DNA of 64,000 nt from Monosporascus cannonballus (taxonomy: Eukaryota; Ascomycota; Sordariomycetes; Xylariales): contig QJNS01000071.1 in assembly GCA_004154925.1 (NCBI GenBank), forward strand, positions 248,001 through 312,000, given 5' to 3'. The notes beneath the pieces were generated by a model, which made no database searches, was not told where the DNA came from, and saw only the letters and a list, made by a program, of their open reading frames with translations. The stretch's first letter is position 1. Every line of letters starts with the position of its first letter. This document shows, one piece after another, positions 21,264 through 36,113 of the stretch. Position numbers and translations under genes: made by a program.

Positions 21264-22578
21264 TTTTATTTTGGACTTATTTTTCTTAGGCTTTTTCGAA
21301 ACGGAATTTGTTTTTTTTAAGGCTTGCCTTTATTCTTCCTTGTTTTGTTATTAAAGCTTTTATCGTTACCTCGTTTGCCGGTCCTTTTTTTCTCGAAGTA
21401 CCGATTAAAAATACGTTGGTCGGCAATAATAACTTTATTTATGTATTTTATAAAAAATTTAATTTTAGATTTTATATATAATTTATTTTTAATTTAAGGT
21501 TTTAGGTTATTATAATAAGGATAAAATAATACGTTTTTTGGTAAATTAAAAATAATTATTAAACGGTTAAATTTAATAATATATTTAAATATTAACTTAG
21601 TTTGATAAAAAAATAAAGCTATTTAATTACGTTTTATTTTTTATCGGGGTTTCCGAATAAGGCGTATATTTTTTTTTAAAATTTTTATAATTGTTAAAAA
21701 TGTAATTAATAAAATCTAATAATTTTTTAGGATAATTTTTTAAATAATCCTTTATAATAGGCTTAAATTATAGGAAAATTTATCCTGTAAATAATTATGA
21801 CATGGTTATTATTTTTTGATAATTTTCCGTTAAAGAACTTTTATAAAATTTAAGGTAAAATCTAGCTTGGATTAAGAATCTCTTTAAGTCCTCCGATCCG
21901 TTATAAGGCTTAAACGGGGTTAACTTATAACCTTTAACGTTTGGCATTTTATGGTAACTAAGAGGTAAAATTATTCCTTTTCGGGTTTAGTCCGTACCGA
22001 ATAATGGTAAAATTAACGTTTTTCGTCCTGGATTTATCGAAGGAGGTCGGTAACCGGCTTTTTGGCTTTGTCCCCTAACAAAATTAAATTAAAGAAAAGC
22101 CGGTTTTTTTCCTATAATAAGTCGAATATTTTTTTTTTAAGCTTTTGATTTTCCGAATTAAAAAGTTAAGCCTTTTATCCGTAATAAGTTTTTTTTCTTT
22201 ACCTTTCTGGATTTTAATCTTATATTTTTCCTTTATTTCCTCCTTAACCTCCTTTTTTTCTTCCGATTCCTTTTTTTGGATTTCGATAATATCCTTAGGA
22301 GCTAAGGTAGGTTATTATTAAAATTGCAAAAATAATAGGTTTCCTTAAGATCGAATAATAAAAGGTGTTATATTATTAATTAATTGGAAAACTTTTTTAA
22401 TAGGAAGTAAATCGTCAAATCTTATTAATAATATTTTACTGGCTAATAACAAAAATCGTATATATTGTTTATTTTCTGAACGTCGTCCTATATTATCGTT
22501 TGCATTAAATTTAAAAAAATTTATACCTTAATTAAGCGGTAAATTATTTGTCGGTTATTAATTAAAAAATTATTAAAA

Positions 22579-22999
22579 TGTAACGAACTTGTTATATATT
22601 TATCTGGAGGTATAAGTAATATCCGAAAAAGGTTTTGATTTATAGGTAATAATAAAACGAAAAATAATTCGGTAATTTATTTATTAAAAAAATTTAAAAA
22701 CTTTTCCCTTAATTAGAAAACGGTATAATTACTTTTGAATTAAAGGCTTAAATTAATAATTAAAAAGCGAAAATTAAGTAAATAATTATTTATATAAAAA
22801 ACTTAAAACTTTATACCTCCTTTTATTCTGCTAATATAATATTAATCTTTTGGATCTGTTAAATTACCTAAATTATAATGATTTATATAATTTAATAAAT
22901 CAGTTAAATCACTTTAAGTTACGTAACTTAGAATGTGGAGCTTTCCCTCTTTTGCAGCCCTGGGGCCTCCAGAACGGGTCTACTTGGGGATCTGTAATA
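22579..22999 (-). repeat. A1 right (5') LTR, 421 bp
   Basis: Starts TGTAACGAAC and ends TGTAATA. Same length as the left LTR. Its last 100 bases keep GC-rich sequence (GCAGCCCTGGGGCCTCCAGA). Confidence 0.92.
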
Positions 23000-25694
23000 A
23001 TTAACGTCTTATTTTTTTAAAAAATATATTAACCGTTTTGATTTTATTATATTTTTAAACGTTTTTTTATTTTTACTGTAAATCTGACGATAAAATCCAT
23101 AAGACCTATTATAATTCGGGAAAATGTTTATTTTACATTGTTTATGGGGACCTTTATAATCTTTTTAGCCTTTTTAAGTTAGAATACCGGAAATTTATTA
23201 CTAGAAAAACCGTTTGGAATTAGAAAAATATATTGCTGAAAAAAAGTTTTTAAAAATTTAATAATATTTTAACGAATTATTTGATCGTTTAAACCGTTTA
23301 AGGAAGCAAAAGAAACTTTTTCGTTAACGCGGGATTAAAATATTTTGCCGTAATATTTAAGGTATAAAAGCAATAAAGAAATTCGAACGTTTCGAAAAAG
23401 AATAAAAACGGCTAGAAATTGCCGTTGTAACTGCTATATTAACGCAAGTTATAGCCGATTAGCCCGATATTCCGGTTACCGATTAGTCGGTTATTAATTT
23501 AAACGTTCTATATAATGTTTCCGGCGTTATTGGTAAAAGCTTTTTAATAAGCGTTAGGCGTTAGTAAGATTTCTGGCTGATTTCTAGATGTTTTCAGAGT
23601 TCGAGTATTTTTTTTACTTAATTAAATATTAAGTAAATCCGTTTTGTTTTTACGTATCTAATATTTTTTTACTTTATATAATTGTTCGTCTTTTACTGTT
23701 ACGTCGTTTTGTGCCGTGTGTATTTTGATTATATCTGTTGTTAATTCGAATAAAAAAACGTAAAAAATTAAATAGAATTTGACTTTTGGAAAAGTTCTAA
23801 CTAATAATTGTTTTCTGAGATTTTTTTGGCGATTTTATATAAACCGATATATTTGAAATCATGGTTTTTATTAAGTCATTTTATTTAAATATGTTTTGTG
23901 ATTATAAAAACTATTTCTCTATTTTCGAAAATTAAACCTTTTAATCTTTTGTGCCTATAATATTTACTTATTTAATTACGTACGAATTTTAATTCTGTTT
24001 TTATATCTTAATATAATTATCGTAATTATATCGTTGTAAGGATTATTTTAATATTAATTAAACCGTTATTACATAATTTTTTATAAAGTTTTAAAATAAA
24101 ATCAAAATTCACGTTTACAAATATTATTTTAATATTTTTTTAGTAATTAGTATTGTAAAGTATTTATGTAATTAATCATATTGTAACTTAATTATTTGAT
24201 TTATAATTAATATAATATTATAAGTAGATTTCCAAAATTTAATTCGTTCGTTGTATGTATTTATTCGTTTAATGGTTAAAAACGCTGGATAGTTTATAAT
24301 TTAGGCCGATTTATATTATAAAACCTTGCGAAAACTTAAATGTAAATATTAATCCTTTACTTAAAATAGCTTTTATTAATAATTCGTATATATTAAAAAA
24401 TGTAAAAAATATATATATTTTTTATTCGGCGTTTATATCTTTATAATATGATAAAAAGTAAGGAAATTTTGTAAATTGATAAACGATTACGAAAGTGTTA
24501 TGATAATACATTCTTAAAACTGGATTTTTTAATATATAAAATTTGGTAATAAAGTTGAATGTCATTAAATACTATAGTTGCTTTACGATTAGTAATAACA
24601 GTAATTCTTCGTATAGCTTATATCGTCGAACTTTTGTTCTGGCGCAAATATCGTATTACTATATAATTTTCTACACCAATACTTTTATTTTAAAAAAATA
24701 AATGTATTAAAGCCGCGTTAAAGTTTTATAAATTCCTGGATATTTATGTGATTAATGTTTATATATTTTTCGTATTAAATCGTTTTAATGTTTTCCTAGA
24801 ATATACATTTTACTCGTTTTTTAGTTTTTTAGAAAATCGTCGTTATATTACTGGATTTTCTAATGCGTATGAAAAGGTACTGCCCGAATTATCGCAATTT
24901 ATTACGGACATAAATATTCTTTCATAGTAATATCGAAAATTATATAGCTAATTTTAACTAATTTCTTTTTTCGAAATCTGGCTACCTGCTTAAAATATCG
25001 GTTTTATCGTTTTCTAAGTCCTTTTTGTAAATAATAACGCAGTTAAAATTCGCTAATTTTTTTCGCATATTCTAATTATTATTTTATAAATTTCTTAATC
25101 GTAATAAAACGAGTAAAATTTTAATAATCTGTATAAATCTTAACTTTATACAAAGGTTTTTTTAAAAAAATATCTAAATTTTCGGAGTATCATAATAATA
25201 ACCATAAATTCCTTATTTTAAATATTATAATTAAATTCGGTATTTTTATTCTATATTAAAAAATATAATAATGTGTAATTTGCCTTAATTATTTCGTTAT
25301 TTGATTATTACGTTTAACGCGTAATTCGAATTATTGGTGTTTAACTTGATAAAACGTGTCAAATTATATATAATTAATATTAGTTCGTTAATAATCGCAT
25401 CCTTAATATCCTAAAACGTTTTTTTTATTTTTGACGTTTATTTGAACTTTTTGTTTCGTAAAATTAATTAAAGGTATAATTTTCTACTAAAGTTCCGAAT
25501 AGGTTTTCTGCAATAATTAACGAATTTAAGAAATATCTATATCTCCTTAACCGTAATTAACATCTGTTATTTTGTAACTATAACGATTTTCTTAACGTCT
25601 ATTTTAATATATCTTAGAAAAATAATATATTTCAAATATTTTGTTTTTTGTACGTAAAAATAATTTTTTTAGCATTAATAAATAGTTTCACGTT

Positions 25695-25895
25695 TTATAA
25701 AATATGAAAAATTTTATAAACGTATTTTGCATATATTCTTTTCGTTTTTGAAAAAATAAGAATATCGTCGAGATAGCATACGATAAAAATATCGAGGTAT
25801 TTTCGTAATATATAATTTATTATCCGTGACAAACTTCCTGGTACATTCGTAAATCCTATTAATATAACTAAATATTTAAATAATCCGTATTTCAT
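25695..25895 (-). pseudogene. B1 reverse transcriptase remnant
   Basis: A 66-codon open frame holds YGLFKYLVILIGFTNVPGS, matching the family F-x-Y-x-V-M-P-F-G-L-T-N-A-P motif, and then CYLDDILIFSKTK with the YLDD active site intact. This is a clear Ty3/gypsy reverse transcriptase fragment on the minus strand. Corresponding positions are YLKY in B2 and YHFDNSF in B3 (about 57650-57700), both inactivated. Confidence 0.88.
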
Positions 25896-26193
25896 TTTAA
25901 AAATTAATTTTTATTTATGTTCTTTTTTAATTTTAATAAGGTTATATCTATTTTCAAGATCGAATATTATGAGTTAATTAATTTCGTAAAATTAATTTTT
26001 TACTTTCGTAATTAGAAATAATAATATTTAATTTTTAATAATAACATCGTTTAATTTATAGTAATTAATTACAAATTGCAATTTTTCGTTTTTTTATACG
26101 AAAGATATTGGATATTTTACTAGTAATTTCGAAAGTCGAATTTATTTTTTTATAACCGATTTTTAGATATTCTTTAAAAATGCGAAATTCGTT

Positions 26194-26400
26194 CATAAGA
26201 ATACAGCCTCTATGAGGATAAGACTGGTAGCCGACCAGTTACCGATCAGCTACCAACCCACTTATTAATATAAATCTACTATCTAGCAGCTAATAAGAAA
26301 CGCCAAATAAAAGTAACCTAATATATTTATTTCTTAAAATACGCTTTATAACTGGTCGAAAATTACCTTACCTAAGTTTATAATTAGCTATTATTTTATA
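26194..26400 (+). repeat. C1 5' LTR, 207 bp
   Basis: Begins CATAAGAATACAG and ends TTATTTTATA. Contains the motif CCGACCAGTTACCGATCAG. Its edges are not TG...CA even allowing for C-to-T changes at the first base; they were set by the target-site duplication. Confidence 0.85.
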
Positions 26401-29400
26401 ATTTTTCTATTTATTATAAAAAGCAACGTAATAATTATTAAAAGCAAAGCTTGCCGATTACAAAACGAACTTAGGTTATTAATCGAAAAAATCGCCGATC
26501 GGAACTCAACCGACGAACGATTAATTATGGTACGGGAACAAACGAAAAAGCTTATAATGGAACCCTAACAGACAAAAGATTATAATGCCCAAAATTCTAA
26601 ATTACTTCATATATATAATAAGGATACGTTCCGATAACGGTTAATTAAATAATCGAAAAACGGGCATAACATAATAATTGCATTACGGAATTTAAAATAA
26701 AAAATATTAAATCTTTTAATAATAATTCGATTTTGAAAATTATTCGTTAATAAAACCAATAATATTCGGAATTATTCCGATAATTGGCCGAATAATAAAT
26801 AATAACATAATTTAAAAAATTAAAACTTTGTAAATTAATTGTAATATTATCGCAGAAATTTAAAAACGATAAACGAATACTATATTATAATTGCCTGAGA
26901 ATTTCCGAACATATATTAATTAAAAGAATTAAATAAAAATTATTATAGAAATATATATTAAAAAATTAAAATAAAATACGTTTATTTATATTTACTACGC
27001 TATAAACTATATAAATATTTTTATTACGAACTTTAATAATTATACCGTATTATACTGAATTATTTTAATTAGGAAAGAATTTAAAAATAAAACATTTATA
27101 AATTTTTATTAGAAAAGATTACGTAAATCCTAACTTTTTAATAAGGAATATAAAAAAATAATTTATAAAACTATAATGATAATCCGACCAATTATTATTA
27201 AATTATTACGTTAAATAAATTTTTAAATTATAAAATGAAATTTACGGATATTTTTAATCCGGAAAATAATTAAAATAATAAGCGTTTTATTTTTAATGAT
27301 TTTAATAAATTAATATTAAAATTATAAAATACTTTATTGCGAAAAAACGTTAAATTGAAATAAATTAATAACGTAATAAATAAAGTAAAATATTATTAGG
27401 ATATTTACAAAAAGGCGAAAAAAGTTCGTTTATTTTCCGTTAAAATTATTAATAAAAATAAATAATATTATTTTAACGTTATCGGGAAAAGAACTTCATA
27501 AAGCAAATTAAAAACATTATGTAAAAATAATAAGAATTACGGCCATTTTTATATTTTAAAAATAAATAATAGCCGATTTAATTCCGATTGGAAAATATCC
27601 GTACGATTTAATACTTTTGATTTTTATAAAAGCTTATTTTAATATTATAATTATAAAAAACCAAATTATAAAAACGTAAATTATAAATTAAAAAAATACG
27701 AAACCTTCATTCTCTCGGTTATACGAAAATCGATTCCCGAAAGCGGTACAAAACGTTATAATATATAACAATAAATTAAATTAATCTTTAAATATAAATT
27801 TAAAAAAGGAACCCGAAAAAATATATAGGTTCAATTTATTTCGGCTAATAATTATAAAACGGTTAAAATAAAACCGTTTTTTTAAAAAAGATTATTTATT
27901 AAAAAGAAATACGGAAAACTTAATAATATAAATAAATATGGGTCTTAGAATATAAATAAATATTATAAATAAAATATTACCAAATAAATTAACTTTTAAT
28001 TAATTTTTATAAATATTCCAGGTTTTATTAATATTAATAACATATATATTAAATATTAAAAGATTTACGAAATTGTTATTAATGTAATAAATAATAAATA
28101 AATCGAACGGGAATTTAAGTAAATTTATTTTGTAATATATTATAATTAAAAAATACTCGATTTGATATTATTTAGATTTAAAATAAATAGATTAAAGATT
28201 TTATTAAATATAATTATATATTAATAATTATATAAATTATAATAAAAAGCTAATAAATTAAAAATTATAAACTTCATATGTTTTGGTAATTAAATTTATT
28301 TTATTAATTTAATAAATTTAACCGAAAAATTAAACATTGCGGAATTCGAAAAATAAGAAAAATACAGAATAATTAAGCTTTTATATATTTAAAAAGTTTC
28401 CGATTAATAAATTTTAAAAAATAATAGGAAAAATACCTTATTTATTAAGGCCAAAATATGTAATAAATTAGATCTTAAAAAAATGTTTTTATTCGGCTTA
28501 ACTTACCTTATTGCGAAAACTTAAAAAAATATCCGAAAAATAGATCCAAAAAATTTAAAAATAACTCGAATTCGTTATTCGAAAACGGATATAAAAATAT
28601 TAATATTATTTATATTTAAAAAGAATCGTAATTTCCGATTATACGTTAATTATAAAGGGTTAAATCGGGTAACGATAAAAAATCAATAGTTTTAATTTTT
28701 AATTTTAAAAATAATAAATTATTTAAAATTAATTAAAGTATTTTGAAAAATTAATTTCAAAAATATATATTATTATATTAAAATTAAAAAAAGCAATTAA
28801 TAAAATATTATTTTCCGAACGCAGTATAAATAATTTAAATGTATAGTGATATTCTTTGGTTTAATTAATATATAAATTACATTTTAAGCTTATATATACA
28901 AAATATTAATACAAAAAGTTAATTATATATATATAATATATTTATATAATATAATTATTTATTCGGATAACGAAAACAATGTACGAAATATTTTTAAATA
29001 ATTTACGAATAATTATTACATTATTATGTATTTAATAAGATATTTAAATATAATTTTCATTTAAAAAAATAAAGTTTTTCGCATTTATAATTAATATTAA
29101 CATTAATTTATAATATTTAAATATTTTTAGGATTTGTAAATTTTTGATCGGGAATTTATCATTAATTACTTACGTGTTATGAAATTTATTATTAAACTTT
29201 TTTAAAAAATATAAAATAAAAAAATAATAAAATTCCGAAAACTTAAAAAACTTAAAAAAAGGGTTTATAATTAATAATTATTTCCCGATATTAGGATACT
29301 ATTAAAAGTATTAAAATTAAAATGAACGTTTCGGTAAAAACTATATTAAAACTATTTTTATAAAAATAAGGAAAATATAAACGTTTAATCTTATATTAAT

Positions 29401-32400
29401 TACGAAATTTAAATATATTTAAAAAATAATAAAATAAAAAATATTAAAAACTATTAATAATTATAAAAAACTTACAATATTAACGGTAATATTTTAAAAA
29501 ACCGAAAAAGATTTCTTAATACTTACTAATTATATAATATTAAAAAATATAATACAAATGCCGGCGTACAATCTTAAAAAATCAACGTGATAAATTTATT
29601 ATTTTACGTAATTTAATTTTAAAATCTAATATTAATCGGACGCTATTAATCCGGCAGATAAATTATTTAAACGCCCGGATTATATTTTAAAAATATTACG
29701 TGTAAAAATATAATTTTTATATTATTTAAAACATTCGAGTTTATAAATAATATATCGGACAACGTACGAAAAACGGTCGTAAATATATAATACGATTTAA
29801 AATATTATAAAGAAATAAAAAGCCTTATAAAATAATGTAAAATTCGTTTATTATAAAGTATTTAAATATATTTTAAGTAATCGAAATTTAATTAATTATT
29901 ATTTACTTAAAAAAAGAGGAAAGCTTTTATTATATAACTATAAAACATTTTGAAAAAAAATACAAATTTATCAATTTATTAAATATATTATGTATAAATA
30001 ATAATATAACGCTAAAATATAATAATAATTGGATTAATAATTAAATACCGATAATTATAAATTATAACCATATTATAATCGGATTTTAAAGAATTTAAGA
30101 AAAATACAATTAATATTAAACTTATTATTTATAATTAATATGTTTTATATTTTTAACTAAAATAATTATTTAAAAACGAAACGACATTTTAATTAAAAAG
30201 TTTCCGATAATTTTATAATTAGATTTAGGATTTATAAATTAAAAATTTAAATTTGATAAGATTAAAATAAATAAATAAATATTAAATTAAAATAAAAAAA
30301 AGATTTTAAACTTAAATAAAGTTTTATATTATTAAAATAAATTTGTAATTCCGTTACAAAACGTTTTACGGAAATATGTAATTAATTAATATTATAATAA
30401 TTTAATGGCAAAATATATAAAATCTATTTATATATTAAAATTAATAATTAAAAGGTTTTATTATGAAAATATAATAGATAATATTTAAAACTATTTTAAA
30501 TAATATTAGAATTATTAAAATATAATAAAGTTAAATTATAAATTATATGGATAATTATAATTTTTATTATTATTTAAATAATTTTTAAGAAATTTTATTA
30601 AATTTTATTATATGATTTTTAAAAACCTAAGTTTAAATAAGTTAAAATACAATGTAATTCTAATAATCGTTAATTACTTTACGAAATTAAAATTATTTAT
30701 TCTTATGGTTAAAACCTTAATTATAATTAAATTAATTTAATTACGTTACGATAAAGTTAAATATTTATTTAATATATTAATTATAATTATTAACGATAAA
30801 ATAAATTATAAATTTATAAATAAACGGAATATGTTTATTAAATTTTAGAATCTTATATTTAAACTTATTTTAATAAATATTAAAATAATTAAATAAAATT
30901 ATTATATAATATAATATCTACATATAATAATATGCAGAATATATTTATTAGCCGTTTTCCTTTTGAAACCTTATATGAATATTATTTATAAATAGTAAAG
31001 TATTTTTCATAAAATTTTAAAAAATTAAATATAAGAAATTAAAAAATGTTTTAAAACAACAACGGTTATTTATTAAATAATATACGAATATTAGAAAAAA
31101 ATAAAAATAATTAAGAAGAAATATTATAATTAATATTATGGGTTATAAAATCCTAATTAAAATAATAAAAAAACTTATATTTATTTATATTCAAATTATA
31201 ATTAAATAACAAACAAAAATTTAAATATATAAAATAATCGTTTTTATTAAATATTAATATATATATAATATGTTTTTAATACTTCTATTAAAATTATAAT
31301 ATAATTGGAAACTGTATAACACTTAAATAATATTACCGAATTTAATAAAAAAATAAGAAAAATAAATAATAAAAATATTATTTATTATTAAAATAACCCG
31401 AAATAATATAAATATATAATTAAATAAAGTAATTAACTTATTAAATATAATATATAAAAATCCCGAAAATATTTCGAATACGTATTTAAAATATTATAAC
31501 GTTATAAATATATATATATAAAACGATTTAAAAACTGAAAAATAATAGTTATTTGATTAACATTAATTTTCTAATAATTATAAAAATTATAAAAACAATT
31601 TTATATAAAATTAAAGCATTAATGGTAAAATATTATTTATTTACATATTTTTTTTAAATTTTAAATAAATAATTATTTTATTATATACCGGTTGAAAATT
31701 TATAAGTAATATAAAAAAATACTTCTTCATTTTGAAAATAAAATTTTGCATTTAATTATTAAGTTTTACGTTAATGAACTTTTAATAAGCGTATTAAGGA
31801 AATTAATATAAAGATATTAAAAATTAACCGGAAAATATATTATAATAAAAAATAAATATATTTATTAAATTTATTAAGTATAAAGTACAGAAAATATTTA
31901 AAAACATTTTATTTTTTACTAAAAATAAGGTTTAAATAATCGTAATATAATTTATTATTAATTAAAAATAAGGTATTATTTTTAAAATATTTAATATATT
32001 TAGGTTTAATAATACATTTATTAAATAAAGGCATTTTTTAATTATAATTATTAATAAATATTAAAATTTCGTTAAAATATTAGAAAATAGACGGAAAATA
32101 TTTATAAATAAACAATGGAATAATATAATAATTTTTAAAAATTACTTTATTTATAAAGGTATTTTAAAATTATATTTAATCGGAAATTAATTACGGAATA
32201 GTAAAAAAGGATTATAATATTTATAAAAGAATTTTAAATTTGTAAATCTAGAAAACAATGGCAAAAGTAGATTTTTATAACTATAATAACTAGTTAAAAA
32301 TTGATTTATATTATATTAAAAAAACAATATTTTTTAATAATAATTATATTAAAGGCGAATTCGGCCTTACGAAAAACGTTAAATTAACGCTTAATCGTAA

Positions 32401-33126
32401 TTACCTTAAAATATTTATATTAAAGATTTGTAATATAAATCTTTTCGAATTTATCGATTAATTCCTAATTATCTATACTAAATTACCAAGGTATTTAAAT
32501 AATATTTTTAAAAATAATTCGAATTTAAATAAAAATTAAATAATAATATCAATAATATTAGGAATAAATATTTATTACGTAAAAAATCTTATAATAATAA
32601 TTCATTACGACATAATCTAAGACGTCCGGAATTTAAACCTAAATTGTACGGTAATCGAAATAACGTTATATTACATAAATATAATATAGCTTATTATCGC
32701 CCGTAATACAATTAATATTTATTTTATTATTGGCGTCGAAAGGATAACGTTAAAGCAAATCCCAGTTTTCCTTAATATTAAAGTATTATTCTTTTTGGGA
32801 ATTCCTTATCAAAAAAAATATAACGACCGGAAATAATGCGTAAAATAAACTGAGAAAATAAAATAAAAATAAAGAAAAACGAGAAACCGAACGGAATACG
32901 TACTTTAAAAAAATGGAAACATGGGCGTAAAAAGGAAAAGAAAAAAAGGTAAATAAAGTAAGATTAAAAGCAAATTATAATAAAAAACTGGGCGGAATAT
33001 GATTAATTACGTAATATAATATAACGATAAATTATCGGCAAAAATACGTCATCAGATTTGTAAAACGTATTATATTAAATTAATAATAATATTATTAAGG
33101 ATTAATAACTTGTAAAGGGGAATAAT

Positions 33127-33333
33127 TATAAAAATATAGCTCCTATGAAAATAAGGTTGGTCACCGACCAGTTATCGATCAATTACCGACTTACTTATTA
33201 ATATAAATTTACTATCTGGTAGCTAATGGGAAACGCCAGATAAAAGTAACCTAATATATTCATTTCTTGGAATACGCTTTATAATTGGTCGGAGATCACC
33301 TTATCTAAGCTTACAGCTGTCCATTATTTTATA
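33127..33333 (+). repeat. C1 3' LTR, 207 bp
   Basis: Direct copy of 26194-26400, starting TATAAAAATATAG and ending TTATTTTATA. Differences between the two are mainly C/T and G/A. Confidence 0.88.
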
Positions 33334-36113
33334 TCGTTTTTATTAAGGTTGCAAATAAGATACAACTTGATTAAAGATCTTTTTTTAAGGATTATCTTAT
33401 AATTTTATATATTATATTTTGGTAATTTCGTATTAAGGTTTTTTTGAAAAATTATTTATATCGGTAATATTATAAAAATATATAAATTAGAGGTTCTTGA
33501 TATTAAAGTTATTGTTTTAAAATGTCGTTTAATTTCCTTAATTTCGTTTTATTAATAATAATAATATATTGTATTTTTTTCTAATACTTATTTTTCTTTT
33601 TCATATTTTGTTCTTTTCGATATTAAAACTTTTGTCGTATCTTTAAACTTGTATTCGTCGTTATTTTTAACCGAATATCAAGATTTTAATTTTTTTTGTT
33701 CGTTAATAGGATATATAATAGACCTTATTTAGCTAATCTTTCAATTAATTAAATTTCGTATTAATATATTTATAGTAATTCTAAGATTATATCGTAGTTT
33801 TTAAATTAAACGATATCGAAATTAACTGTTTAATATTATTTTTAAAAAAATTCTCGACGTAATTAATTTCGTATATAATTTTCCCGTTATGGTAAACGAA
33901 TTTTTAATTTTCTATATTCGTAATTATATAATGTTTTAACTTATATCTCTAAAGCAGTTTAAATCTATTAATTATATTTAGTACGATATATATTTCGTTT
34001 AAAGTTGTGCAATTTATTAATACGATATATTAATACGTTTTAATTTATATATCTAAAATTATAAGATTATGAACCGCTTTTATCGTTGCGTTTAAAACTT
34101 TTTTTTAGAAATTTCTCCTAATTCCTTCGACTTTCGTTGATTTACGAATTTTGTACAAATATCGTTTTTTTAAAAGTTTTGTTCAAATTTATTGAGCTTT
34201 ATTTATATTTCTATATATAACGTATTAAGTTGTTATATGTATTATTATTGCAGGTATATTGTTTTTTTCCAATTATATTAATTATTTTTGCTTTTATTAT
34301 AGTTTTTTTCTCTATTCAATAATTAGTGTTTTATAGTTTCGACAGTATCTTATTATGCGTCGTATTAATTATCGTTTTAAAATTCGCTTATAAATTAACG
34401 TATTTTTGTCTTAATAACATTTTTTCGTTAGGGTTTATATTAAATGCTAATCAAAAATAAAGATTTGTAATAGCTTTTTAATAATATCTTTTATTATAAG
34501 TTAAATTAATTTTTTGTATTTGGTAATTATACTATTCGTAATAATAAAAACGGTTTTTTATAGGTATTATTTTTCTATAGGTTAGCGTTTTATTTAGGCC
34601 AGTTAATAAATATTTTTTACGGTTTCAAATCGAAAATATCGATAATATTATTTATCGTTTTAATTATTTCCGATTTGGTTAAAAGAATCGAATCTCTTAT
34701 AATATATGTAGGTAATCTTTTTATAAATGTACTATTTTTATTTTTCGTAATTGAAATATTCGTGTCGCCGACAATATATGGTATATATTCTGCCGTATTA
34801 ATTAGGGGTTCCGAGACAAATTTCTTTTTACTTAATTCTAGTGTTTTCGTAATTATCCTTATAAGTCTTTTCATTATAACTGCAATATTTATCGAGTTAG
34901 CTTTTTAGTGTTTTGTATTTCTTATTGGACTTTTCGCCATGGAAGGCCTGGTACGTATTTAGGCCGAATTATATTAATAGGTTTATTTTCGTTTTTCTAA
35001 TTTTCTTTAAATTATTTTTCGGATACGGATTTCCAAATATTTTAATAAGGTTTTTTAAATATCTTATACTATATAGCTTTTTACCTTATTTTGTTATAAT
35101 TAAAATATTTGGTTTAATTTTAAATTGTTTTATAAATAACCTTAAATTTTATAATTCTTAGATCCGTGTCGTAAAAAGTATTACTGCGTCGAAAAGCGCT
35201 AATATTAGCCGTATATCGGAGTTTATTATTATTTGTTTTCTAGTATTTTTAATACGTTAAACGTATTATCAATTATCGATTTTAACTATTATAATAATAT
35301 AATCTGACAAATAATTCGGCCGATTAAACTTAAAAAACTCTTTTGAGATTTTTTTTAGGTTATCGAAAAACTTAGTTATTAATGTTTTTAGTTTTTAATT
35401 TAATTTAAAAACTAATTGCACGAATGTATTACCGTATTAAGATATTAATCCTTTTCATCGTAATTATTAGATTTGTATTTCGGCTTTTATTTTTTCGTTT
35501 ATTATTTCGAAAGTTTTTAATAACATTTATTTAAATTATTTGTAATCGGTATATATTTTTATTATTTCCGAATTTCGGTTTTTAACTAGCAAAATAACGT
35601 ATTTTCTTATAACGAACTTAAACCCAATAGTCGTATTTTCGATAAGTTGTTTAATTGCGAATTTAACATATATAATAAGCATAATTTATTAAATAGGAAA
35701 ATACTTAAAGTATATTTAGTATTAAATTAAACATAATTATAATTTGTTTAAAGTTCCGTTAAAACGTTGTAGTTTACGGGGTTTAAGGATTCTTTTTATG
35801 TTCTTAGCAAATTTAGCTAAATATCTTAGTTTATTTGAAAAGATTATTCGGTTTCTAAAGTTTTTTTTTTAAAAAAAAGATTTCTTATGAGCGGCTTAAA
35901 AAAGTCGTAAAATTAATATTATCCTTTTTAAGTTAAAATAAATATTCGTTTATAACATTTAGGCGTTCAAATATTTTCTTAAGAATTCTTTTAGATTTTA
36001 TTCCGGTATCCGAGTTCCTATAAATCTGATAAATAGATTATTCGAGTTCCTAGCTAATAAATATAATGTTGGCGATATTGATTAAAAGTTAATAGTATTA
36101 TTAAATAAGAACT

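Larger units (their letters stand above)
15737..22999 (-). mobile_element. Family A Ty3/gypsy retrotransposon copy A1
   Basis: Complete 7,263-bp element with two 421-bp LTRs and a perfect target-site duplication ATTAA (15732-15736, 23000-23004). Minus-strand domain order is gag, reverse transcriptase, integrase, which is the Ty3/gypsy order. A zinc knuckle at 21222-21263 reads YFNYGKKGHFKSKY, i.e. C-x2-C-x4-H-x4-C with all three cysteines turned to tyrosine. Reverse transcriptase includes LTNAPASFQNL (about 19260-19300) and intact FVYLDDILIY (19193-19220). Integrase includes NYNIYNKAKAICHKPYKLLQ (about 17980-18050), GIPKKIISDKDTLF, and YYPQINKQTERLN (about 17629-17668). A polypurine-like tract (minus AAAAAAAGGAAAAT) adjoins the left LTR. 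Stops and AT enrichment make it inactive. Confidence 0.92.
26194..33333 (+). mobile_element. Family C LTR retrotransposon copy C1
   Basis: Complete 7,140-bp element inserted in B1. LTRs are 26194-26400 and 33127-33333, each exactly 207 bp; target-site duplication TCGTT is perfect (26189-26193, 33334-33338). Removing it restores the B sequence seen uninterrupted in B3 near 58100. Plus-strand traces: a zinc-knuckle-like C-K-x-x-K-x-Y-G-H-F at about 27515-27550; LRLYVNYKGLNRVTIKN at about 28635-28685 (original L-R-L-C-V-D-Y-R-G-L-N); and NIIIYSDNEN at about 28945-28975 after a mutated YLDD (YLYN). Order gag then pol gives plus orientation. All frames are destroyed. Confidence 0.9.

Noticed and set aside
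20985..21320. 111-codon hydrophobic plus-strand frame resembling a membrane protein
   Set aside because: Antisense to the gag zinc-knuckle region of A1, which is the supported coding strand.
34675..35161. Two hydrophobic plus-strand frames resembling membrane proteins
   Set aside because: Antisense to the family-B gag-like frame at 34617-34874 that is conserved in B2; apparent membrane character comes from AT-rich codons.
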